This document shows, in pieces, positions 8,151-16,461 of a stretch of DNA of 64,000 bases (within the stretch, counting starts at the first letter, position 1; every line of letters starts with the position of its first letter). The stretch lies in assembly GCF_014904755.1 (NCBI RefSeq), contig NZ_JACZFQ010000011.1:22857-86856 (forward strand), read 5' to 3'. The notes below the pieces were generated by a model. That model did no database searches and had not been told where the DNA came from. It saw only the letters and a program-made list of their open reading frames with translations. Both the position numbers and the translations under genes were made by a program. Source of the stretch: Neoluteolibacter marinus. Lineage in GTDB: Bacteria; Verrucomicrobiota; Verrucomicrobiia; Verrucomicrobiales; Akkermansiaceae.

Positions 8151-9380
8151 GTGCCCACCGTTCCCATCCTCATGCCGCAGCTCGGTGAATCGATCGCCGA
8201 GGCGACCGTCGTCCGCATCGGGATCACGCCCGGAGCCACGGTGGAAGTCGACCAGGAGGTCATCGAAGTGGAGACCAGCAAGGCGACCATGGGGGTGACC
8301 ACCTTGTGCCGGGGCACGGTGAAGGAGATCATCGCGAAGGAAGGCGAGACCTACTCGGTGGGGACCTTGCTTGGTCTGCTGGAGGTCAGCGAGGAAGAGA
8401 TCGCCAAGACCGGGGTCGATACCCTGGAGGCCGCCGCCGACCGCCGCACCGCCGCTGCCGCGGAGCCGGAGCAGGAGAAGAACCTGCATTTCGCGCTCGA
8501 CGACGACAGCTATGAGGAAGCGCCGGCCGTGGTGCCCAGCGTCAAGGGCCTGCCGGTGCCCACCGGGGTGATGGGCGCCCACTACATCTCGCCGCGGATG
8601 CGCGCGCGGATGGACGAGATGGGTCTGCGCGAGGCCGATATTTCCGCCGTGGTCGGTACCGGTGCCGGTGGCCGCGTCACCGTCGAGGACCTCGAGAAGT
8701 TCCTCGACTACATCCAGTCCTGGCCGAGCAGCCACGCTTCGCCGATGCGGCTGGCAGTGGCCGATGCGATGCGCCGCAGCTGGACCCGTCCGCTGGCGAC
8801 CGTCGGCATGCCGGTGCGGTTGGACCGGGTGCTCGACCACCGCCGCAACCAGGACCCCAAGCCGGGGCTGACGCTTTACGTTTTACGCGCCTTTGCGCTC
8901 GCGCTGGCGGAAGATCCCGCGAGCGCCGGCTTCCTGATCGGCCAGAAGGTCGTTCACCCGCGTGCCTTTGACATCGGGGTCGCGGTCCAGGTGGAAGACG
9001 GCGTGGTGGTCCCGGTGCTGCGCAAGGTCGACCAGAAGTCGCTCTTCGACCTGACCAACGAGTATGCCGAGATGGTCGAGCGCGGCCGTCGCCGGCGGCT
9101 TTCCGAGGACGATCTCAAGGGCGGCATCGCCACCGTCACCAATTTCGGCACCTTCGGCCTCACCAGCGGGACCCCGATCCCGCTGCCAAACGAAACCCTC
9201 ATCCTCGGCCTCGGTGCCGGGGTGAAGAAACCGGTCTGGAGCGACCAGGTCGAGGCCTTCATCCCGATGACCGAAGCCGAACTGCTGGTGACCTTTGACC
9301 ACCGCGTCGTCGATGGCGGCGGTGCCGGCATGCTCCTGAGCCGGGTTTGCGAGTTGTTGCAGGAACCGGGGAAACTCTAG
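8151..9380 (+). CDS. pdhC: 2-oxo acid dehydrogenase E2 (dihydrolipoyl acyltransferase)
   Basis: A 409-residue E2 core subunit that carries acyl groups on lipoamide and transfers them to CoA. Domains in order: a single lipoyl domain (residues 1-80) with the lipoylated lysine K44 in VETSKATMG; an acidic, Ala-rich linker; a peripheral-subunit-binding domain (about 144-186, YISPRMRARMDEMGL); and a catalytic domain from about 195 to the end with the active-site motif DHRVVDG (383-389). GTG at 8151 is chosen because the lipoyl domain starts directly there (VPTVPILMPQLGESI); the upstream in-frame stretch lies in AT-rich repeat DNA. Having one lipoyl domain is the minimal E2 form. Same-strand context with E1alpha and E1beta supports one complex. 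Confidence 0.9.
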   Translation: MPTVPILMPQLGESIAEATVVRIGITPGATVEVDQEVIEVETSKATMGVTTLCRGTVKEIIAKEGETYSVGTLLGLLEVSEEEIAKTGVDTLEAAADRRTAAAAEPEQEKNLHFALDDDSYEEAPAVVPSVKGLPVPTGVMGAHYISPRMRARMDEMGLREADISAVVGTGAGGRVTVEDLEKFLDYIQSWPSSHASPMRLAVADAMRRSWTRPLATVGMPVRLDRVLDHRRNQDPKPGLTLYVLRAFALALAEDPASAGFLIGQKVVHPRAFDIGVAVQVEDGVVVPVLRKVDQKSLFDLTNEYAEMVERGRRRRLSEDDLKGGIATVTNFGTFGLTSGTPIPLPNETLILGLGAGVKKPVWSDQVEAFIPMTEAELLVTFDHRVVDGGGAGMLLSRVCELLQEPGKL

Positions 9381-9442
9381 GGGACCCAGGCGGCAGCGAA
9401 TCGCGCTCGACTCCTGCCGCGGCATTCCGGGAGCGTCACTCC

Positions 9443-9793
9443 ATGTGGGAATGTGATTACTGCCAGGCGGTCGTCGAGGACGACGATTGGAGCGATTGTT
9501 GGAGCTGCGCCCGCACCCGGGGGCCCGGCGATGGCCGGGCATCGCAGGAGATCCGGGAGATGCACGCGCTGCGGGAGTCGCTGAAGCGCTGCATGCGATG
9601 CACGGGGACAATGAAGTTCCATGGGTTTCGCGAGCTTCACCATGGGTACGCGCAATCCTTGTTTTCCGAGCACAACGGGTATGAGAAAGAGCGTCTGGTG
9701 CTCTATGCCTGCGACCGTTGCGGGAAGGTGGAGTTTTTCCTGCCGGAAGTCGGGCAATTCCTGCGCGGCGACCCGCCGGCAGCCGACGACTGA
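9443..9793 (+). CDS. Small four-CxxC zinc-ribbon-like protein
   Basis: A 116-residue protein with four CxxC pairs: CDYC (4-7), CWSC (about 18-21), CMRC (about 50-53) and CDRC (about 92-95). These could bind two zinc ions, one with the N-terminal two pairs and one with the C-terminal two. The sequence ENNGYEKE-like loop and C-terminal acidic tail (DPPAADD) have no catalytic motif. It has no signal peptide, so it should be cytoplasmic. Such proteins often act as nucleic-acid or protein binding modules, but I do not recognise the family. It lies 62 bases after the E2 gene and could be read from the same transcript. Confidence 0.75.
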   Translation: MWECDYCQAVVEDDDWSDCWSCARTRGPGDGRASQEIREMHALRESLKRCMRCTGTMKFHGFRELHHGYAQSLFSEHNGYEKERLVLYACDRCGKVEFFLPEVGQFLRGDPPAADD

Positions 9794-9929
9794 CCCGGGG
9801 CCGCTGGCTGCTTTGTGCCCGGGTCGATGTTGAGCTGGGATACAAGAGGTTGAGTGTCGCGATCCCGAGTGAGAGCTTGCCGGCTGCTTCCCGGCTTGCG
9901 AGTGTCATGCCCGGTCCAATAAAGTCCCC

Positions 9930-11030
9930 ATGACAAAGAGTTATGAATGGTGCTGGCGACGGTGGATTCCGGCGGTTGCGGGAATCGCTTATGGGCTGGG
10001 ATTGGCAACGGCTTGGGTCTGGCATGGCGGCGGAACGTCGCCTGAGCCTGAGAAACCGGCGCTGGACCGTTCCGGGCGTCGGGATGTCGGGGCCGCCGGG
10101 GTGCCAGCCGACCGGCCGCTGGGGGATGCTTCGGTCAGCGGCCACCCTCACGGCGCGGCGATTCCCGCGGAACGGGTCCGCCGGGTCTTTCACAACAGCC
10201 ACCCGGTGAGCCGGCAGATCGAGTTCGCCCGTTTGCTCGCCGAAGCCGATGCCTCGACCATCGCGGACATCCGCGCGATGTTCCTCGAGTTCGACCAGAG
10301 CGGGCTGCAGTATGACAACGAGTGGCGGATGCTGTGGCATCATTGGGGGACGCTCGATCCGGAAGGCGCGCTCGACCAGCTGCGGAAGGAGATTGCCAAT
10401 GGCGGTGACTACGGACCCGGCCCGCAGGCCTTGATCTTTTCCGCATGGGCGGCCCGCGATCCCAAGGCCGCCGCCGCGGCAATGCGGGAGATCGGCGACC
10501 CCCGTGAGTTCGAGGCCTCGTACCTCGGTGCCATCGGCGGCATGCCGATGGCGGAGGCCACCCGTTTCGCGGAAGATTCCACCTTCGAAGACGGTGCCTT
10601 TGCTTCGCGGGTTGCCGAGAATCTGGCCGACCGGCAGCTGCGTGAATCGAACTCGATCCCCGACCTCAAGGTCTGGTACGAGGGCCTGGACGAATCCCTG
10701 CGGCGGGCGGCGCTCGACCACGTCTACTGGCGGGTGCGGACCGCGGACTTCGCCGACGCGGCGGACTGGATCCGCAACCGGGCGGAGGCAGGCGAGGACA
10801 CGCGGAGAATCGCCGTGGAAATGACCAATGCCTATCTCAAGCGGGGCGACTTGACCGGACTGGACTGGTATCTCGGGTTGCCCGCCGCGGTGCGTGAGGA
10901 CGACAAACTCCGTGAGTGGGCGTCGGGCCTCGACACCGGTTCGGTCTCCTATCGCGAGTGGGCCGCAGCCCACGCGGATGCCAGCCGCGAGCTGGAGGCG
11001 ATCCGGTCGGCCGCGGACGGGGCTCCCTGA
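9930..11030 (+). CDS. Membrane-anchored helical protein of unknown function
   Basis: A 366-residue protein with an N-terminal membrane anchor (about residues 12-33, IPAVAGIAYGLGLATAWVW) and a long, mainly helical outer part. Short degenerate repeats of the kind WxxxDPxxAxxxxxx are visible, for example HWGTLDPEGALDQL and AWAARDPKAAAAAM, followed by a similar stretch further on. This pattern occurs in a large, poorly described group of verrucomicrobial proteins and resembles TPR-like helical hairpins. No catalytic motif is seen. The gene lies upstream of rex on the same strand with 76 bases between, which does not by itself suggest a function. Confidence 0.7.
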   Translation: MTKSYEWCWRRWIPAVAGIAYGLGLATAWVWHGGGTSPEPEKPALDRSGRRDVGAAGVPADRPLGDASVSGHPHGAAIPAERVRRVFHNSHPVSRQIEFARLLAEADASTIADIRAMFLEFDQSGLQYDNEWRMLWHHWGTLDPEGALDQLRKEIANGGDYGPGPQALIFSAWAARDPKAAAAAMREIGDPREFEASYLGAIGGMPMAEATRFAEDSTFEDGAFASRVAENLADRQLRESNSIPDLKVWYEGLDESLRRAALDHVYWRVRTADFADAADWIRNRAEAGEDTRRIAVEMTNAYLKRGDLTGLDWYLGLPAAVREDDKLREWASGLDTGSVSYREWAAAHADASRELEAIRSAADGAP

Positions 11031-11106
11031 GGGCCGTTGCGGCAAGCCGGAGGAGCCACTCCCGGGCTTGACCCGGGGGGCATCCACGCGTTTCCTCCGG
11101 TCCCCC

Positions 11107-11727
11107 GTGGACAAGATCGATATTCCCAAGAAGGCCATCTATCGCCTTTCGATCTACCACCGTTGCCTCCAGCGTCTTCAGGACAACGGCCAGCAGACGG
11201 TGAGTTCCACCGCGCTCGCGAAGGCGGCCGGGGTGAAACCGTCCCAGCTTCGCAAGGACCTCGCGTATTTCGGCCAGTTCGGCACTCGCGGGCTCGGCTA
11301 TCCGGTGGAGACGCTGGCGTCGATGGTGCGCGATGCGCTGGGCCGCGAGCGGCTCCAGCCGGTCGTGCTGGTGGGCGCCGGTAACCTCGGATCGGCCTTG
11401 CTGCGCTACCAGGGCTTCCAGAAGGAAGGCTTCGAGGTGGTTTGCGCCTTCGATGCCGATCCCGAAGGAGCGCGTCGCCGCGGCATCGGCATTCCGGTGA
11501 AGGGTGAGGAGGAAATCGACAGCTACATCCGAACGGAGGGCGTGAAACTGGCGATCCTTTGCGTTCCCGCGGGGGTCGCCCAGGCGGTGGCCAACCGTCT
11601 GGTGGCGGCGGGCGTCCAGGGAATCCTCAATTTCTCTCCGGTGATGCTCGAGGTGCCGCCGGAGGTGACGGTCAACAGCGTCGACCTGGCGCTGGAGCTG
11701 GAGCACCTGAGCTTCTTCGTCCGCTGA
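11107..11727 (+). CDS. rex: Redox-sensing transcriptional repressor Rex
   Basis: A 206-residue dimeric repressor that senses the NADH/NAD ratio and controls fermentation and respiration genes. Residues 1-75 form a winged helix with the family segment KPSQLRKDLAYFGQFGTRGLGY, which contacts DNA. A Rossmann domain follows with VVLVGAGNLGSALL as the nucleotide-binding loop and the AILCVPAGVAQAVANRL segment. GTG at 11107 is the only start that gives the usual N-terminal length (DKIDIPKKAIYRL). An ECF sigma gene begins 27 bases downstream on the same strand. I found no clear Rex operator (TTGTGAA-type palindrome) in the nearby intergenic DNA by eye. Confidence 0.93.
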   Translation: MDKIDIPKKAIYRLSIYHRCLQRLQDNGQQTVSSTALAKAAGVKPSQLRKDLAYFGQFGTRGLGYPVETLASMVRDALGRERLQPVVLVGAGNLGSALLRYQGFQKEGFEVVCAFDADPEGARRRGIGIPVKGEEEIDSYIRTEGVKLAILCVPAGVAQAVANRLVAAGVQGILNFSPVMLEVPPEVTVNSVDLALELEHLSFFVR

Positions 11728-11754
11728 TCCCCGGAAAACGCCGGCTCGCCCGCG

Positions 11755-12351
11755 ATGAAGTTTTCCCAAGAAAATCCGGAACCGCCCGTTCCTCCCTCGA
11801 AGAGTGCGCCGCAAGGCAACATGGTCGAGACCCGGGAACAATTCGTCGAAAGGGCGCTGGCGGAATACGAGTCACCGCTCGTCGGCTACGCCTACGGCTT
11901 CGTCAACGACGTCGAGCGGGCCCGGGACATCGTGCAGGACACCTTCATCCGCCTGTGCCAACAGGATGTTGCCAAGGTCCGCGACGGTCTCAAGAGCTGG
12001 CTGTTCACCGTCTGCCGCAACCGCGCCCTCGACATCCTGCGCAAGGAATCCCGACTCACCACCCTCGATGAAAAGAAGCTGCTCGCCCGTGAAAGCGATG
12101 ATGTCGTGCCCGACCAGGCGCTGGATCAGGCGGAGCGGATCGAAACCGTCATGCGCTTCCTCGACCGGCTGTCCGAAAACCAGCGCACCGTGATCCTGAT
12201 GAAGTTCCGCGACGGCCACAGCTACCAGGAAATCTGCGACCGGACCGGCCTGAGCAGCGGGAACGTCGGCTTCCTGATTCACACCGGCCTCAAGCGGCTG
12301 CGCGACCTGCTGCCCGCCGAGCTGCTCGATTCCAACCCCGGAACGCGATGA
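11755..12351 (+). CDS. ECF-type RNA polymerase sigma factor
   Basis: A 198-residue sigma-70 family factor of the extracytoplasmic function type. Region 2 is seen in GYAYGFVNDVERARDIVQDTFIRLCQ with the downstream GLKSWLFTVCRNRALDILRK segment. Region 4 is LDRLSENQRTVILMKFRDG followed by the helix-turn-helix SYQEICDRTGLSSGNVGFLIH. Regions 1.2 and 3 are absent, as expected. The N-terminus carries an unusual Pro/Ser-rich extension of about 22 residues before MVETREQF, which would be an alternative start at 11821. Its stop codon overlaps the start of the next gene (ATGA), a typical arrangement for a sigma factor and its anti-sigma protein. Confidence 0.92.
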   Translation: MKFSQENPEPPVPPSKSAPQGNMVETREQFVERALAEYESPLVGYAYGFVNDVERARDIVQDTFIRLCQQDVAKVRDGLKSWLFTVCRNRALDILRKESRLTTLDEKKLLARESDDVVPDQALDQAERIETVMRFLDRLSENQRTVILMKFRDGHSYQEICDRTGLSSGNVGFLIHTGLKRLRDLLPAELLDSNPGTR

Positions 12352-13613
12352 AACTCACTCCCGACGATCCCCGCCTCAGTGCCTATTTGCTCGGAGAGCT
12401 CCCGCCCGCGGAGGCCGCGGAGGTGGAGCGTGCCATCGCCGCCGATCCCGCCCTGCAGCTGTCCTTCGGCGATTTGAAGAAAGTCGCCTCCTTTCTCGAG
12501 GGCTCGCTTTCCACCGCACCTCCGGCCTTGAGGCCGGCACAGCGCGAGGCGGTTCTCAAGGCGGGCCGCCATGCCGACTCGCAAGGCAAGGTGGTCGAGT
12601 TCGCCTCGGCCAGGCGCAGCTGGCGACCGTGGTTGGCCACCCTGGGGGCGGCGGCCGCGGTGGTGGTGGCGGTCACCATGGCGTCCCGCGTCGCCGGGCC
12701 GGGCAAGCGGACCGCTTCGACGCATGACGCCGTGTCCGAGGTCGCCCTCTTGCCTTTGCCCGGACCCCGCGTGTCCGAGGGCAATGCCGCAGTTGCCGCG
12801 GGTGGCCAGGATAGCACGGTCGAGAGCCTGCAGGCGCAGCGGCTCTCCGAGGATGCCGGGGCGTTCCTCGATGATGTCTCGCGGAGGCTCACACGGGATC
12901 CTTTGCCGGATCCGGCCAGGCTGCCGGCTTTGAAGCCGTTGCCGCCCTTGCAATCGTCGGTGGAAATCGGACTGCCGGTGGTGATCGGGCAGGCGAGCTA
13001 CGGTTGGCTCCGCGGCTGGATCCGCGACCGGGCGGAGTTGCCGCCGCAGCGCGCGGTGCGCCTCGAGGAAATGGTGAACACCTTTCCGTTGCCTGCGCAG
13101 CCGGCGGCTAATGTCGTGTCCGAGATCCAAACCGCGGTTTGTCCGTGGAATCCACGGAACGTGCTGGTCGCCGCAACTTTGGTTGGACGGAAAGACATGC
13201 CGTCCACCGTCAGCTGGTCCTTTGAAGCCGCCGATGGAACCCGGGTTCGGATGCTGGCCTCGGCCGGATCGCAGTCCGCTCGATTGCCGAATCGACTGCC
13301 CGCGGGACGCTCGACGACGGTGTTGCTGGAGGTCGAACCTTCGCCGGGCTCCAGCCGCCTCGGGGTGCTCAAGATCGATGCCGACGGTGAATTCTCGGGA
13401 ACCATCGTGGAGAAACCTGCCGGTGCGGCCTCTCCCGCGATGCGTCAGCTCGGTCTGGTCGCGGCTTTCGGGCTGTGGCTGGGTGACGCGGGGGTTGATG
13501 CCGCCGGGGTGGAGACGGTGCTGGCTAGCTCGGGATCCGACGAGGACCCGGGGCGTGCCGATACGCGCCATCTGGTTCGTCAGGCTCTGGACATCTCCGC
13601 GGCCGGGCGTTGA
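12348..13613 (+). CDS. Putative membrane anti-sigma protein with VWA-less YfbK-type outer domain
   Basis: A 421-residue protein overlapping the ECF sigma gene by ATGA. Residues 1-75 look like the small helical N-terminus of anti-sigma proteins (DPRLSAYLLGELPPAEAAEVERAI). One membrane helix spans about 93-112. The outer part starts at residue 217 with ASYGWLRGWIRDRAELPP, which lines up with [17 protein letters not shown] of the YfbK-like gene at the window start; RLEEMVNTF matches RIEEFLNYF. After VLVAATLVG (about 280) the sequence jumps to material matching the DUF3520 end of YfbK (PAGRSTTVLLEVEP against [26 protein letters not shown] against [12 protein letters not shown]). The VWA core of about 180 residues is absent. 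I infer an anti-sigma with a periplasmic sensor domain; no zinc-binding HxxxCxxC motif is present. Confidence 0.75.
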   Translation: MKLTPDDPRLSAYLLGELPPAEAAEVERAIAADPALQLSFGDLKKVASFLEGSLSTAPPALRPAQREAVLKAGRHADSQGKVVEFASARRSWRPWLATLGAAAAVVVAVTMASRVAGPGKRTASTHDAVSEVALLPLPGPRVSEGNAAVAAGGQDSTVESLQAQRLSEDAGAFLDDVSRRLTRDPLPDPARLPALKPLPPLQSSVEIGLPVVIGQASYGWLRGWIRDRAELPPQRAVRLEEMVNTFPLPAQPAANVVSEIQTAVCPWNPRNVLVAATLVGRKDMPSTVSWSFEAADGTRVRMLASAGSQSARLPNRLPAGRSTTVLLEVEPSPGSSRLGVLKIDADGEFSGTIVEKPAGAASPAMRQLGLVAAFGLWLGDAGVDAAGVETVLASSGSDEDPGRADTRHLVRQALDISAAGR

Positions 13614-13645
13614 CGGACGGGGCGGGCATGTTTTGAGTCGGCGCC

Positions 13646-14080
13646 GTGTCCCGAATCAGCATTCCCGAGTATGCGATGGCGCTGGCCCATGTCGCCAGCA
13701 TGCGATCGGAAGACCCCTACCGGAAAGTCGGTGCGGCCGCCCTGGATGCGGACAACCGGGTGATCGGTACCGCTTACAACGGCCTCGCCCCCGGATTCAA
13801 CGCGCCGGACGGATTCTGGGATGACCGCGAGGCGCGCCAGAAATTCATGCTCCATGCGGAGGTGAACCTTTGCAGCCTGTTCCGCCGCGGCGAGGCCAAG
13901 ATCGTGGCCACCACGACGATGCCGTGCACCGCCTGCATGCAGACGCTGTGCGCCTACGGCATCAAGGAAATCTACTTCCGCGAAATCTACCACGCTTCCG
14001 ACGCACCCGAGATCGCGGCGCTTTATGGCGTGACGCTGGAGCAGGTGGAGTTCACCCCGTTCGGCGAGGTGCCGGCATGA
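13646..14080 (+). CDS. Deoxycytidylate/cytidine deaminase family protein
   Basis: A 144-residue zinc-dependent deaminase. The catalytic signature is complete: HAEVN supplies the zinc-binding His and catalytic Glu, and PCTACM supplies the two Cys ligands. The segment VIGTAYNGLAPGF matches the xGYNGxPxG loop of dCMP deaminases, which convert dCMP to dUMP for dTMP synthesis; an exact nucleotide substrate cannot be fixed from this. The start is a GTG (VSRISIPEYAMALAHVAS), the only start giving the expected N-terminal helix. The gene follows the anti-sigma gene by 32 bases on the same strand, and converges with a TPR gene. Confidence 0.88.
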   Translation: MSRISIPEYAMALAHVASMRSEDPYRKVGAAALDADNRVIGTAYNGLAPGFNAPDGFWDDREARQKFMLHAEVNLCSLFRRGEAKIVATTTMPCTACMQTLCAYGIKEIYFREIYHASDAPEIAALYGVTLEQVEFTPFGEVPA

Positions 14081-14093
14081 GTCGGGCGGTGTT

Positions 14094-14867
14094 CTACTCG
14101 GAGGCCGCCGCGGGCGTTTCCATGTCGCCGCCGAAGAAGCCCTTGATGTAGCCGAACTCGATCATCGTGTCCTGCCAGGGGGAGAGGACGGCGGGGTTTT
14201 GGAAAATCCGCGTGCCGCGGGCCATGGCCGACTCCGCTTTGACTTCATCGCCATTGGCGAAGGCGATCGCCGCTTCCGCGTAGTAGGGAAAGGGAGAATC
14301 GTCGAGGTAGTCGTACTTGGTCGAAAGCTTGGTGGCCTCTTCCATTTTGCCGAGCTTGATCTTGGTGAGCAAAAGCTTGAACTCGATCAGGCGAAACATC
14401 TGCAGTGCGCCGGGATCCGGTTCGCCTTCTTGCATCTCGAGCAACTTGTTCAAGCTGGCTTCCGCAGCATCCCAGTTCTTGGTCACGAAGTGGAGTTCTG
14501 CCAGGTTGAACAAGCTGTTCCTTTCACCCGGAGCCAGAGCATCGGCTTGTTTGAACAACTCGATGGCCTTGTCGAAATTGCGGAACTCGACCTGACATGC
14601 ACCTTCCAAGGTCAGCAGCTCGGGACTGTCCTTGAAGATCGCTTTTGCTTCGTTGATTTTGTCCAAAGCCTCGAAAACGCGCTTCTGCCCGAAGAGTCGA
14701 TGGGCCTCGTTGCCGAGCTTTGCGAAGTCGTTGCGCTTCTCCTCCGGCAGGTTCAGGAACTCCTGCTGAAACGCGGGGACTTCTTTGGCGGGTTCCTTCG
14801 GATCCTGGGCGTGAAGCACGGAAAGGGGAAGGAGGCAGAACAAGATCGCTCGGGGAAAGGCTTTCAT
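14094..14867 (-). CDS. Exported TPR-repeat protein
   Basis: A 257-residue protein with a signal peptide (MKAFPRAILFCLLPLSVLHA) and a mature region made of tetratricopeptide-like helical hairpins. At least three repeats can be read: ALDKINEAKAIFKDSPELL, AIELFKQADALAPGERNSL and AEASLNKLLEMQEGEPDP. TPR arrays mediate protein-protein contacts; the location would be periplasm or outer surface. Base composition is lower in GC than its neighbours, with more A/T at third codon positions, which may reflect weak selection or recent gain. It precedes no gene on its strand within the next kilobase and may be the last gene of the nadD transcript. Confidence 0.82.
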   Translation of the reverse strand: MKAFPRAILFCLLPLSVLHAQDPKEPAKEVPAFQQEFLNLPEEKRNDFAKLGNEAHRLFGQKRVFEALDKINEAKAIFKDSPELLTLEGACQVEFRNFDKAIELFKQADALAPGERNSLFNLAELHFVTKNWDAAEASLNKLLEMQEGEPDPGALQMFRLIEFKLLLTKIKLGKMEEATKLSTKYDYLDDSPFPYYAEAAIAFANGDEVKAESAMARGTRIFQNPAVLSPWQDTMIEFGYIKGFFGGDMETPAAASE

Positions 14868-14923
14868 GACAAGAGTTTCGAGTTGCAAGCTAGGGAGGCG
14901 GCCAGCCCGGTGCAAGCCGGGGT

Positions 14924-15508
14924 TCACGCATTGTAGAGCCCGCGCGCGCGGATGAACCCTTCGACGTCGGGATCGAGCCAAGGGATGCTTTTCTCCCCTT
15001 CGGCAAGGGCTCTCCGGATCGCCGTGGCCGACGCCGGATGGGTTCCCTGGAGGGAGTGCAAGGTCCAGCCGGGATGCGGTTCGGGCGCGCCGTCGCGGGC
15101 GAAAACGATGAATTCCACCAGCTCCGCCAGCCGGTCGGGCTCCTTCCACCCGGGCAGGGCCCGCCACTGGTCGGCGCCCATGATCCAAAACAAGCGGGCG
15201 CCCGGATCGCGCCGGGCCATTTCTTCCGCCGTCCGGAACGAATAGTTGGGCGGGGGGCTACGCAGGTCGGAATCGTCCACGACCGCCCAGTCGAGTCCGC
15301 GGGTCGCCAGGCGCGCCATCTCCAACCTATCGTCCCCGGGGGCCGTCTCCTTGCCGACCTTGTGCGGCGAGGTGTGGCAGGGGAGGAAGCGGACCTGATC
15401 CAGTGCCATCGCTTCGCGAGCCATGGTGGCGATCTCAAGATGCCCCCGGTGAATCGGATCGAAGGTTCCGCCGAAGAGGGCGATCCGCGACTGACGGGGG
15501 TTACTCAT
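14924..15508 (-). CDS. nadD: Nicotinate-nucleotide adenylyltransferase
   Basis: A 194-residue cytoplasmic enzyme that joins nicotinate mononucleotide and ATP to make deamido-NAD in NAD synthesis. The nucleotidyltransferase signature GGTFDPIHRGHLEIA occupies residues 13-27 and the C-terminal ISSTxIR-like motif appears as ASATAIRRAL. The FWIMGADQW segment is characteristic of NadD. Its ATG overlaps the stop of the upstream PAS-AraC regulator gene (ATGA on the minus strand), so the two are translationally coupled. Confidence 0.93.
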   Translation of the reverse strand: MSNPRQSRIALFGGTFDPIHRGHLEIATMAREAMALDQVRFLPCHTSPHKVGKETAPGDDRLEMARLATRGLDWAVVDDSDLRSPPPNYSFRTAEEMARRDPGARLFWIMGADQWRALPGWKEPDRLAELVEFIVFARDGAPEPHPGWTLHSLQGTHPASATAIRRALAEGEKSIPWLDPDVEGFIRARGLYNA

Positions 15509-16248
15509 CCGCGCCGGCGTTTGACGTGGTCGCGATAGGCCGCCGGCGGCATCCCGACGGTGCTGCGGAATTGGCGGGTCAGGGCGGTCTGATCACCGTA
15601 TCCGCACTCCAGCGCCACCTCGGCGATCGCCATCGGGGTTTCGCGTAACAAACGGGCGGCGTGCTCGATCCGCGATTTGCGCACGAACTGGGTGGTGCTC
15701 AGCTGGAAGACCCGGCGCATCCGTCGTTCGAGTTGGGTCGGGCTGAGACCCGCGATCGCCGCAAGTCCGGCCGCCCGCAGCGGTTCGTCGAGATGGTCGC
15801 GGACATGCTCCGCCACCTTCGCGATGCCGGCGAGTTCGGCGTCCCCCTCGCGCGGGGCGCGGAGGTCGCGCGACACCGAGGCCAAGCCGATGATCCGGCC
15901 GTCGCGGTCGTGAAGCGGCACCTTGGTGGCCAGGTACCAGCCCTGGCTGCCGTCGCGGTTGGTGGAGAGTTCGAGTTGGTCGACGATTTCACTGCCGCTG
16001 CTCAGGACCTGCTCGTCCTGCTCGCGGTAGACTTCGGCCAGGGCCGGAGGGAAGAAATCCTCCGCCCGGCGGCCGATCAGCCGGCGCTTGTCCTTGATCC
16101 CGGTGCGCTCGGCGAAACCCTGGTTGACCGCACGGTAGCAGCGGTTGGTGTCCTTGAGGCAGAACATCACGTCCGGCAACACGGCAAACAGCCGCTCGCA
16201 GAATCGAGGTGAGTCCACCCGGTCGATGAAGCCCACGTCAATCGCCAT
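15505..16248 (-). CDS. PAS-domain AraC-family transcriptional regulator
   Basis: A 247-residue regulator. Residues 10-130 form a PAS domain (FAVLPDVMFCLKDTNRCYRAVN, then the GRRAEDFFP and DRDGRIIGLASVSRDL segments). Residues 145-245 form an AraC-type double helix-turn-helix with the conserved second motif IAEVALECGYGDQTALTRQFRSTVGMPPAAYR. Similar PAS-AraC proteins are frequent in Verrucomicrobia, with ligands unknown. No haem or flavin residue pattern is obvious in the PAS domain. The stop codon overlaps the nadD start, so it should be coexpressed with NAD synthesis; regulation of nadD itself would be a guess. Confidence 0.88.
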   Translation of the reverse strand: MAIDVGFIDRVDSPRFCERLFAVLPDVMFCLKDTNRCYRAVNQGFAERTGIKDKRRLIGRRAEDFFPPALAEVYREQDEQVLSSGSEIVDQLELSTNRDGSQGWYLATKVPLHDRDGRIIGLASVSRDLRAPREGDAELAGIAKVAEHVRDHLDEPLRAAGLAAIAGLSPTQLERRMRRVFQLSTTQFVRKSRIEHAARLLRETPMAIAEVALECGYGDQTALTRQFRSTVGMPPAAYRDHVKRRRG

Positions 16249-16366
16249 GCCCGCGGATTAAATCGACCTGCCCGGCCGCTTCAAGGGCGATTGCACGGTC
16301 AGCGGGTGCGCAAACGGAATGACCGGGAAAATGTCGCGGGGATCGCCGGAGGGGCGGGGAATAAGT

Positions 16367-16461
16367 CCCCGGACACTAGAGGGGGGAACCGTTCCAGTGT
16401 CCGGGGGCCCTTTTGGGGGGCTGTGCAACTATCCCTTACGGGGGAGACCATGTCCGATTTT
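16367..16461 (+). other. Intergenic hairpin/G-rich element, copy 1
   Basis: A perfect 11-base stem, CCCCGGACACT (16367-16377) with AGTGTCCGGGG (16396-16406), encloses a loop with GGGGGGAAC. It is followed by a G-rich tract (GGGGG, CCCTTTT, GGGGGG) and then by CTTACGGGG and ATGTCCGATTTT (16450-16461). A second intergenic region (49656-49802) has the same order of parts with a stem of different sequence. The ATG begins a ten-codon frame reading MSDFPQDDQY preceded by GGGGGAGA, which resembles a ribosome binding site. The rest of the 268-base gap (16249-16516) shows nothing recognisable. Function unknown: structured RNA, leader with a short peptide, or remnant of a gene start. Confidence 0.5.
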
